From Candidatus Omnitrophota bacterium (GTDB taxonomy: Bacteria > Omnitrophota > Gorgyraeia > Gygaellales > Profunditerraquicolaceae): 11,399 nucleotides of DNA. Below the pieces are notes generated by a model that had not been told where the DNA came from, did no database searches, and was given only the letters and a program-made list of their open reading frames with translations. The stretch spans positions 1 through 11,399 of the forward strand of contig JAGUUJ010000101.1 of NCBI GenBank assembly GCA_020063525.1, written 5' to 3'. Every line of letters begins with the position of its first letter. Position 1 is the stretch's first letter. Positions 1-5,459 of this stretch are shown piece after piece. The translations under genes were made by a program, and so were the position numbers.

Positions 1-1313
1 ATATAACATAACCGAACTTTAGCGTAAGGTGCGGTTAATGCCTCTTCTAATGATGCTTTATCTTTGATGTACTTGACGCGGGATAATTCCTGCGAATAGA
101 ATAAAATAGCTGCTACATCCTGGTTATACACAATGAATTCGTATTCGGGCAGTTGCTTTAATATCTGGTCTATAGCTGGTGCCATATGGACAGTCTCGCT
201 AAAACGTTTACTACGGATATTAATAGGAAAGCACAGCATAACGATACTGGCTATGATTAAAATATATTTGATACTGGTGGCTATCTTAAATTTCATTGGT
301 TCTTTAAAAATCTTCTCGCACGTCATACCCACCAATAATGAAGCAGCCGGATACACCGGCAGAATAAAATAGTGCAATTTCTGTCTGCCAAAGGAAAAGA
401 CTAAAGGAAAGATAAGCGCCCAGATAATCAACAGATAAAATTCATACTTTTTATTATTGCGGGCCTCTTTAATTGCTAAGTATCCTCCGTAAATAGCAAA
501 AGGCAAAAAATAAAAATATTTGGTAGTTATCGCCCATATATAATAATACCAGGGAACATTGAAAGCAGGGGATTTCAAGAGATGCAAGAAATTCCAGTTA
601 AACCAGGGGTCAAATAATGTTTTATGGTCAAGCCAAATCCAGAATAAAACAGGGCCTATTGCGAATAATAATCCTAAGATAAAAAACGGATGAAATAATT
701 CTTTTATCCTCCGGCACATAACTAGGTACACAAAAACAATTGCCAAAGGTGCAAGACCAAAGACATCCTTGCTAAATATTGCCAGACACGTGAATAAACC
801 GAAGAAAAGGTAATATAAACGGGTACGCTTCTGGGCTAAAATAAAACTGAGTATTGCTAAAGTGATAAATAAGCTCACCGGCAGGTCCATGCGGCACTGC
901 CGGGAAAGGCGCACAATATGATTAGTTAAAAGAAAACTCACTCCCCCGAAAAAACCTACCCAATGGTTTTTAAGTAATCTGCCAAAATAAAATATAACCC
1001 CTGCCAATAAAAAACTGCTAAGCATAGAAAATAATTTTGCCGTAAAGGTAGTTATACCGACAAACTTAAAAAAAAGCGCGGTAATCCAGATACACAATGG
1101 AAAATGATAATAAAAGACTCCCTGATAGACCGGGTCGTATAATCTCAACCATTTATTCGTGCGTAGGATTTCTTTCGCCACCGCCGCATAATTACAAGAA
1201 TCTACATCCAGTCCTCCGGGAACCCAGGCATAAGCAAAAATTAATATTGCTGCCATCCATAAAAGCACAAATAATAAATAGTTATATTTGATTTTTGCTA
1301 TTAAATTATTCAT
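1..1313 (-). CDS. GT39-type (ArnT/PMT-like) membrane glycosyltransferase, N-terminal part, truncated by the window edge
   Basis: This open frame begins with ATG at 1311-1313 and runs without a stop through position 1, giving about 437 residues with the C-terminus missing. I translated it by hand. It is a polytopic inner-membrane protein with about ten hydrophobic segments. The first, near residues 12-31, is followed by an acidic loop GGLDVDSCNYAAVAKEI (D36, D38, Y42), which fits the conserved Asp-containing first periplasmic loop of the GT39/ArnT/PMT_2 superfamily. Further matches are a YYHFPLCIW segment, an RLSRQCRMDLP segment and FGRQKLHYFILPVYPA near residue 325, typical of the family. Members transfer sugars from polyprenyl-phosphate donors onto lipid A, proteins or other envelope acceptors; the substrate here cannot be inferred. 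It starts 5 bases after the lipoprotein stop, so the two are probably cotranscribed. The ribosome-binding site is weak (AAAG-type). Confidence 0.85.
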   Translation of the reverse strand, partial: MNNLIAKIKYNYLLFVLLWMAAILIFAYAWVPGGLDVDSCNYAAVAKEILRTNKWLRLYDPVYQGVFYYHFPLCIWITALFFKFVGITTFTAKLFSMLSSFLLAGVIFYFGRLLKNHWVGFFGGVSFLLTNHIVRLSRQCRMDLPVSLFITLAILSFILAQKRTRLYYLFFGLFTCLAIFSKDVFGLAPLAIVFVYLVMCRRIKELFHPFFILGLLFAIGPVLFWIWLDHKTLFDPWFNWNFLHLLKSPAFNVPWYYYIWAITTKYFYFLPFAIYGGYLAIKEARNNKKYEFYLLIIWALIFPLVFSFGRQKLHYFILPVYPAASLLVGMTCEKIFKEPMKFKIATSIKYILIIASIVMLCFPINIRSKRFSETVHMAPAIDQILKQLPEYEFIVYNQDVAAILFYSQELSRVKYIKDKASLEEALTAPYAKVRLCY

Positions 1314-1318
1314 TTTGA

Positions 1319-1801
1319 TTAGGACTTTTCTTTGGCTAACTCTTTCTGTATATAACTATTTAACGTATCCTTGAGTTTCTGAATACGCGCTTCCTCCAAG
1401 GCATCCTGCTCCTGTTGTATCTTTATAATTTTTTCTCTATATTGGGGATTATGTTCGTATTTATAGTCTGATATAGCAATGGAAGGGAGCCGAAATACCC
1501 CGCCTATGAATTTTAAAAATAGAACCGGGGGGTCCCAAAAAGTAGTCTTAAGTTTATTCTCAATGTAACCCATCTTCTCATAGTAATACTCAACCGTTTG
1601 CCTGCGCTTTTTAAATCTTTCTTTGGCTAATTCTATACTTGGCACACTATTATCTTTACCTATAGTGTATTCTGGAATTATATAATCATCTCGCGAGACC
1701 ACATAACCTTTATTGTAAGGCTCTTTACCGCGCTGAAATTTATAGGTTGCGCAACCCGATAAAAATACTACTAATAGAACCAATAATATTATCTTTTTCA
1801 T
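1319..1801 (-). CDS. small outer-envelope lipoprotein of unknown function
   Basis: The product is 160 residues when started at the ATG at 1799-1801. An in-frame ATG nine codons upstream (1828) is less likely, because AAAAGGGAG at 1808-1816 sits 6 bases before the inner ATG and the inner start gives a textbook lipoprotein signal: MKK, a run of Ile/Leu/Val, then the lipobox LSGC with the acylated cysteine at residue 17. No membrane segment follows. The mature part is charged and mainly helical: an IPEYTIGKD segment, a basic stretch KERFKKRRQTVEYYYEKMGYIENK, a short hydrophobic patch with FIGGVFRLPSIAISDYKYEHNP, and a Lys/Glu-rich tail (about residues 118-160) that may form a coiled coil. I recall similar small lipoproteins in Omnitrophica-type genomes but cannot name a family. 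It precedes the membrane glycosyltransferase by 5 bases, which points to an envelope role. Confidence 0.8.
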   Translation of the reverse strand: MKKIILLVLLVVFLSGCATYKFQRGKEPYNKGYVVSRDDYIIPEYTIGKDNSVPSIELAKERFKKRRQTVEYYYEKMGYIENKLKTTFWDPPVLFLKFIGGVFRLPSIAISDYKYEHNPQYREKIIKIQQEQDALEEARIQKLKDTLNSYIQKELAKEKS

Positions 1802-1807
1802 TCTATG

Positions 1808-1816
1808 CTCCCTTTT
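1808..1816 (-). promoter_or_regulatory. ribosome-binding site that fixes the lipoprotein start
   Basis: On the minus strand this reads AAAAGGGAG, 6 bases before the ATG at 1801. It supports the shorter lipoprotein start over the in-frame ATG at 1828, which lies inside the end of repeat copy 1. Confidence 0.6.
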
Positions 1817-1819
1817 CAA

Positions 1820-1974
1820 TGAGCCCACAACTTACGCAACAGCCAGTGAACGTAAGTTGTTTGGGCGAATTAATCCCCCTGCTTTCTTATGAAAGCAAGA
1901 AGGAAGGATAAGTTCGCACTGATAAGTTATGTCGCCTGCCTTTTTAATAGAAGACTCCATAATTTATGTGCTCA
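1820..1974 (-). repeat. three-hairpin TGAG-ended palindromic element, copy 1
   Basis: This 155-bp element fills the gap between the folE stop (1976) and the lipoprotein ribosome-binding site. On the plus strand it starts TGAG (1820-1823) and ends CTCA (1971-1974). Three stems are visible: a left hairpin of 1824-1836 with 1851-1865 (13 pairs, 2-base bulge TT at 1861-1862); a central hairpin with ATCC/GGAT at its base (1873-1876, 1906-1909) and GCTTTC/GAAAGC at its tip (1881-1886, 1891-1896); and a right hairpin of 1917-1931 with 1958-1970 (bulge TG). CGAATT (1866-1871) and AAGTTCG (1910-1916) flank the central stem. The same architecture recurs at 9781-9949. It may be a non-autonomous mobile element, a structured RNA leader, or both. 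Confidence 0.75.
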
Positions 1975-1975
1975 T

Positions 1976-2530
1976 TTACTTAATCAAAGCTAAAGCTTCG
2001 CTACGGGTCTTTTCGTTTTCTTTAAATATACCTCTTACCGCGGAAGTAACGGTTAATGTCCCGGGTTTTTTAATGCCACGCATGGACATACACATGTGTT
2101 CTGCTTCAATAACTACCATACAGCCTTGAGGTTTAAGTTTTGACATTATAATCTCGGCAATTTGAGTAGTAAGCCTTTCCTGAACCTGTGGCCGTTTTGA
2201 TAAAATATCTACCACGCGGGCTAATTTGCTTAATCCTGTGACTCGGCCTCCTTTAGGGATATAAGCAATGTGGGCCTTGCCCAGAAAAGGAAGCAGATGA
2301 TGCTCGCAGATGCTATATAGCGGTATCCCTTTTAACAAGATTATCTCTGCATGTTTCTGATCTAAAACTACTTCCAGCTCTTTTTGGGGGTCCTGTTTTA
2401 ACCCTGAGAATATCTCTTCATACATTTCTGCCACGCGCGCAGGGGTATTTAAAATATCCTTTCTTTTCGGGTCTTCGCCTATCGCCTGTAATATCTCTCT
2501 AACTGCTTTTTCGATTTTTTTCTTATCCAT
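1976..2530 (-). CDS. folE: GTP cyclohydrolase I, type IA (FolE)
   Basis: FolE converts GTP to 7,8-dihydroneopterin triphosphate plus formate, the first step of tetrahydrofolate (or other pterin) synthesis, in the cytoplasm as a large homo-oligomer. The 184-residue product carries the family signatures: CEHHLLPF with zinc ligands C75 and H78, GRVTGLSKLARVVD, RPQVQERLT (113-121) and EAEHMCM with the third zinc ligand C147, then RGIKKPGTLTVTSAVRG. Length is slightly short of the E. coli enzyme (about 220) because the N-terminal extension is missing, as in many bacteria. An ATG at 2545 overlaps the mnmE stop, but GGAGGT at 2534-2539 lies just before the ATG at 2528-2530, so I prefer that start. 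The stop codon lies one base beyond repeat copy 1. Identification is firm; the start is likely. Confidence 0.96.
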   Translation of the reverse strand: MDKKKIEKAVREILQAIGEDPKRKDILNTPARVAEMYEEIFSGLKQDPQKELEVVLDQKHAEIILLKGIPLYSICEHHLLPFLGKAHIAYIPKGGRVTGLSKLARVVDILSKRPQVQERLTTQIAEIIMSKLKPQGCMVVIEAEHMCMSMRGIKKPGTLTVTSAVRGIFKENEKTRSEALALIK

Positions 2531-2533
2531 TCT

Positions 2534-2539
2534 ACCTCC
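2534..2539 (-). promoter_or_regulatory. strong ribosome-binding site for folE
   Basis: GGAGGT on the minus strand, 3 bases before the ATG at 2530 (TAGAATG context). It decides between this start and the upstream in-frame ATG at 2545, which overlaps the mnmE stop. Confidence 0.65.
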
Positions 2540-2541
2540 GT

Positions 2542-3924
2542 TCATTTGCCTATACAGAATTCCGAAAATATCTTATCTAATAAATCTTCGCAAAAATTTC
2601 TGCCCAATATATCGTCCAGATACCCAAGTGCGTCCTTAATATCCTGGGCCACAAACTCTAATGATAACTTATTATCCAAGGAATTAATGGCTTCGGCAAT
2701 AAATTTTTGCGTTTTTTTAATTGCCTCGATATGCCGAAGATTGCTGACCATTATCGGCTCTGTATGGCTAATCTTGCCGTTATAGACTAAATCTGCAATT
2801 GTGGTCTCAAGTAAATCTATATTCTTAAGTTTTTTTGCAGATATATTAATAACCCGGCTAAATCTTCTCTGAATCTTATCTTCTTCGATCTTTTGTTTTA
2901 AATCTATTTTATTTATAATGGCGAGGGTATTTTTTCTTTTTATTTTTCTCATGAGGACTTCATCCTCTTTAGTAAGCCTTTTGCTGCCATCAAATAATAA
3001 AATTACTAAATCCGCTAAACTAATATGTCTCTTTGAACGCTGAACCGCTTTCTTTTCTATTAAATCCCGCGGTTCAATAATCCCGGCGGTATCTACAATC
3101 CTTATCGGGATACCTTTTATATCGATAATTTCTTCAATCGTATCTCGCGTTGTGCCGGCAAGCGGCGTAACAATAGAGCGTTCCTGTTTTAAAAGGGCAT
3201 TTAAAAGCGAAGATTTCCCTACATTGGGTTTACCGCAGATTACTACATTTATACCCTCGCGAAATATTCTGCCTTGCCTTGAAGTATCGAGAATACCTTT
3301 TAGTTCATCATTTATAGCGTCTAATTGTTGTGAGATTTCTTTTAAACTGATGCCGCTAATTTCTTCTTCAGGAAAATCTATCTTTGCCTCTAACAGCGAA
3401 AGTATATCTAATAGAACCTTCCTAGTCTTATTTATCTGATCAGATAAAGCGCCGCGTAATTGTTCAACACTGAGCTTTAAAGCAGAATCTGTCTTGGCGC
3501 GAATGATATCTAAGACTGCTTCAGCCTGTGCTAAATCAATCCTTCCGTTTAAGAATGCGCGTTTGGTAAATTCTCCAGGTTCAGCCAGCCGGCAGCCATT
3601 TTCTAAAACCGAATCTAAAACTTCCCGCAAGGCTATAATGCCTCCGTGGCAATTTATCTCTACAATATCTTCTTTGGTATAAGATTTAGGCGCACGCATT
3701 ACAGTTAAGATTACTTCATCAATAATTTTTGGTCCTGTAGTCACCCATCCGTAATGCGTAGTGTAAGTCTTAAAAGCCGAGGGTTCTTTCTTGCCGCGAG
3801 AAACAAAAATTCTATCCGCAATAACTAACGCACCTTTCCCGCTTATGCGCACAATACCAATACCCGACTCTCCAACACCTGTAGCAATTGCTGCGATAGT
3901 ATCATTAATATCGTATCTTAACAT
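2542..3924 (-). CDS. mnmE: tRNA uridine-5-carboxymethylaminomethyl GTPase MnmE (TrmE)
   Basis: MnmE works with MnmG to add a carboxymethylaminomethyl (or aminomethyl) group at C5 of wobble U34 in certain tRNAs, using a methylene-THF-derived carbon and GTP hydrolysis. From the ATG at 3922-3924 the product is 460 residues, normal for the family. The N-terminal folate-binding domain shows DTIAAIATGVGESGIGIVRISG and GEFTKRAFLNGRIDLAQAEA. The helical domain holds an inserted G domain with P-loop GKPNVGKS (231-238), the potassium-loop region TPLAGTTRDTI, DTAGI (278-282) and NKID (338-341). The C-terminus is FCIGK, with the catalytic cysteine of the FCIGK motif. AGGTG at 3934-3938 is 9 bases before this ATG; a GTG at 3936 is an alternative start. 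The gene overlaps the end of folC by 20 bases and touches folE, which fits translational coupling within a folate-related operon. Confidence 0.97.
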   Translation of the reverse strand: MLRYDINDTIAAIATGVGESGIGIVRISGKGALVIADRIFVSRGKKEPSAFKTYTTHYGWVTTGPKIIDEVILTVMRAPKSYTKEDIVEINCHGGIIALREVLDSVLENGCRLAEPGEFTKRAFLNGRIDLAQAEAVLDIIRAKTDSALKLSVEQLRGALSDQINKTRKVLLDILSLLEAKIDFPEEEISGISLKEISQQLDAINDELKGILDTSRQGRIFREGINVVICGKPNVGKSSLLNALLKQERSIVTPLAGTTRDTIEEIIDIKGIPIRIVDTAGIIEPRDLIEKKAVQRSKRHISLADLVILLFDGSKRLTKEDEVLMRKIKRKNTLAIINKIDLKQKIEEDKIQRRFSRVINISAKKLKNIDLLETTIADLVYNGKISHTEPIMVSNLRHIEAIKKTQKFIAEAINSLDNKLSLEFVAQDIKDALGYLDDILGRNFCEDLLDKIFSEFCIGK

Positions 3925-5380
3925 TTCTGAATTCACCTACTACGAATAATGAACCGCAAACCAAGATTAAGTCTTCTTTTTTAGCAAGATGGTAAGCAAG
4001 CTCCTTTGTTTCTTTGACATTATCCGTTATATGCACTTCTTTGCCGTTAAAATATTTAACTAAAGACTCAGGCTCTGTAGCGCGAAGATTGTCAGCCTTG
4101 GTTAAAACAATCTCGTCTGCTAAATCATAAATTTCATTGCATATTCCCTCTACATCTTTATCGCTAGAAATCCCTAAGACAAGAATCAATCTCTTATATT
4201 TAAAGTTTTCTTTAATTGCCTCTTTTAATGCCCTCATTGAGGCGATATTTTGTGCACCGTCTAACACAATCAAAGGGTTACTAGATACAACCTCGCACCT
4301 TCCTGGCCAGACGGTATTATAAAGACCGCCTCTTATGGCATCGATATCCACATTTACCCCGTTAGAAATCTTGTCTTCACCTATTATAGCTTCGGTATTT
4401 CTAACGGGGTTTATATTATGTAATCTTAATGTTTCAATTACCCCCACAGCCACTGCAGCATTTATTAACTGATGCTCTCCCAGAAGCCTAATCTTTAAGT
4501 CTGAATATTCACCAAAAATTCCTTTTAACTCAAATCCATTTTTTATCTTTTGGTAAGTTATATCCTTACCTACCTCGTATAACCTTGCACCTACTTCTTT
4601 ACATTTATCTCTAATAACCTCAATAACACCTTTCTCTTGCGGTGCGGTAATTACAAAGGAGGTTTGCCGGTTTGCCGGTTTGCCGGTTTGCCGGTTATTA
4701 TTTTCAAACTGGCTCACTGGTTCACTGGCTAACTGGCGAACTTTAATTATTCCTACTTTCTCACCAGCAATCTCTCTTAAGGTTGAGCCTAGTTTTTGCG
4801 TGTGCTCGTAACTTATGGGAGTTATGGCTGCAATTAAAGGATTAACTACATTGGTAGCATCCAGTCTACCGCCCAGCCCGGTCTCTAAAACTGCAAAGTC
4901 AACCTTTTTTTCTTTAAAATAAAGAAAGGCCAAAGACGTATAAACCTCAAAGAAAGAAAGCGGGCCGTATTCTGAATATTTATTGTAACTTTGTATCAGC
5001 GGCCTTAATTCTTTTACAATGCCTGTTAATTCGGCATGGGAAATCATTCCTTCAAAATCTTTTGCGGTCTGCAGGCTGTAGTCTGTGGACTGCGGCATTA
5101 AGATCCTAATTCTTTCCCTAAAGTCAGATAAATGCGGAGAAGTGTATAAGCCGACTCTATAGCCGGCCTGCCTTAATATATAGGCGACAAAAACACACGT
5201 TGAGCCTTTGCCTTTTGTGCCTGCAATGTGTAGGCACTTTAAGCTATCCTGGGGATTATCTATTGCTGCCAGGAAATTTTTAATCCGTTCTAATTTTAGA
5301 GATTCCTTGTAGGGATAAAGAGGAATCTTTTCGTAGTCAATAAATGATTCTAAGTATTGAACGGTTTCTGGGTAGGTCAT
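3905..5380 (-). CDS. folC: folylpolyglutamate synthase / dihydrofolate synthase (FolC) carrying two repeat insertions
   Basis: FolC is a Mur-ligase-type ATP-dependent enzyme that joins glutamate to dihydropteroate and extends folate polyglutamate tails. The 491-residue product shows the P-loop HIAGTKGKGST (GTKGKGST at 54-61), YTSPHLSDFRERI, DFAVLETGLGGRLDATNVV, ITPISYEHTQKLGSTLREIAGEKVGIIK, GEHQLINAAVAVG, WPGRCEVV and VLDGAQN. It is about 70 residues longer than the E. coli enzyme (422). The excess is partly explained by two repeats read in frame: an octamer hairpin (about residues 214-240, between GIIK and the FVITAPQ segment) and a palindromic repeat encoding NPVRNTEA...KISNGVN (residues 323-343, before the IRGGL-WPGR segment). 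Both fall in loops between conserved blocks, so the enzyme is probably still active. The ATG at 5378-5380 has only a weak GGA upstream, since another octamer repeat fills the gap to purH. Confidence 0.95.
   Translation of the reverse strand: MTYPETVQYLESFIDYEKIPLYPYKESLKLERIKNFLAAIDNPQDSLKCLHIAGTKGKGSTCVFVAYILRQAGYRVGLYTSPHLSDFRERIRILMPQSTDYSLQTAKDFEGMISHAELTGIVKELRPLIQSYNKYSEYGPLSFFEVYTSLAFLYFKEKKVDFAVLETGLGGRLDATNVVNPLIAAITPISYEHTQKLGSTLREIAGEKVGIIKVRQLASEPVSQFENNNRQTGKPANRQTSFVITAPQEKGVIEVIRDKCKEVGARLYEVGKDITYQKIKNGFELKGIFGEYSDLKIRLLGEHQLINAAVAVGVIETLRLHNINPVRNTEAIIGEDKISNGVNVDIDAIRGGLYNTVWPGRCEVVSSNPLIVLDGAQNIASMRALKEAIKENFKYKRLILVLGISSDKDVEGICNEIYDLADEIVLTKADNLRATEPESLVKYFNGKEVHITDNVKETKELAYHLAKKEDLILVCGSLFVVGEFRNVKIRY
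4351..4414 (-). repeat. in-frame protein-coding palindromic repeat, copy in folC
   Basis: These 64 bases match 5915-5978 in purH at 63 of 64 positions; the one difference is C4393 against T5957. A perfect 14-bp inverted repeat (4356-4369 with 4397-4410, core CCCCGTTAGAAAT) encloses a 27-base loop. On the minus strand it is read in frame with folC and encodes NPVRNTEA then IIGEDKISNGVN. The purH copy is read in the same frame. Sequence identity this high between two unrelated enzymes cannot come from shared ancestry of the proteins, so it is an inserted element, comparable in behaviour to the Rickettsia palindromic elements. Confidence 0.88.
4662..4741 (-). repeat. octamer-unit hairpin repeat inside folC
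   Basis: Four head-to-tail GTTTGCCG units (4662-4693) plus GTT are followed, after a short AT-rich loop, by four 8-bp units in the opposite sense: TGGCTCAC, TGGTTCAC, TGGCTAAC and TGGCGAAC (4710-4741). The outer left and right units can pair completely if G-U pairs are allowed; the inner ones have a mismatch or more. On the minus strand the block is translated in frame as part of FolC (VRQLASEPVSQFENNNRQTG and onward, low-complexity and hydrophilic). Eight being coprime with three, the peptide repeats only every 24 bases. Confidence 0.75.
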
Positions 5381-5386
5381 CTTTCC

Positions 5387-5458
5387 GTTTGCCTGTTTGC
5401 CTGTTTGCCAGTTGCCTGTTAAACAGGATAACGGGCTAACTGGATAACAGGTTAACGG
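5387..5458. repeat. octamer-unit hairpin repeat in the purH-folC gap
   Basis: The gap between the purH stop (5460) and the folC start (5380) is almost wholly a second member of the octamer family: GTTTGCCT twice (5387-5402), GTTTGCCA (5403-5410) and a 7-base GTTGCCT, then opposite-sense units AGGATAAC, GGGCTAAC, TGGATAAC and AGGTTAAC (5425-5456). The two arms form an imperfect hairpin with a very short loop at GTTAAAC. It has no T tract, so I do not call it a terminator; it may affect folC translation because it replaces the normal ribosome-binding region. Confidence 0.7.
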
Positions 5459-5459
5459 A

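Noticed and set aside
133..372. Plus-strand open frame, and the other plus-strand frames in the window
   Set aside because: All are antisense to well-supported minus-strand genes or run through the repeats, lack recognisable domains and have no convincing ribosome-binding sites.
1820..1974. Integron attC site or tRNA-like cloverleaf
   Set aside because: The GTTRRRY/RYYYAAC boxes of attC are not at the ends, there is no integrase, and the three stems do not have tRNA arm lengths or a T-loop sequence.
3924..3936. GTG at 3936 as mnmE start
   Set aside because: It is possible, but the ATG at 3924 is better placed after AGGTG at 3934-3938 and gives the usual N-terminus just before DTIAAIAT.
4662..4741. 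CRISPR-like array of short repeats
   Set aside because: The units are 8 bp, contiguous without spacers, and reverse sense half-way, so they form a hairpin rather than repeat-spacer units. No cas gene is present.
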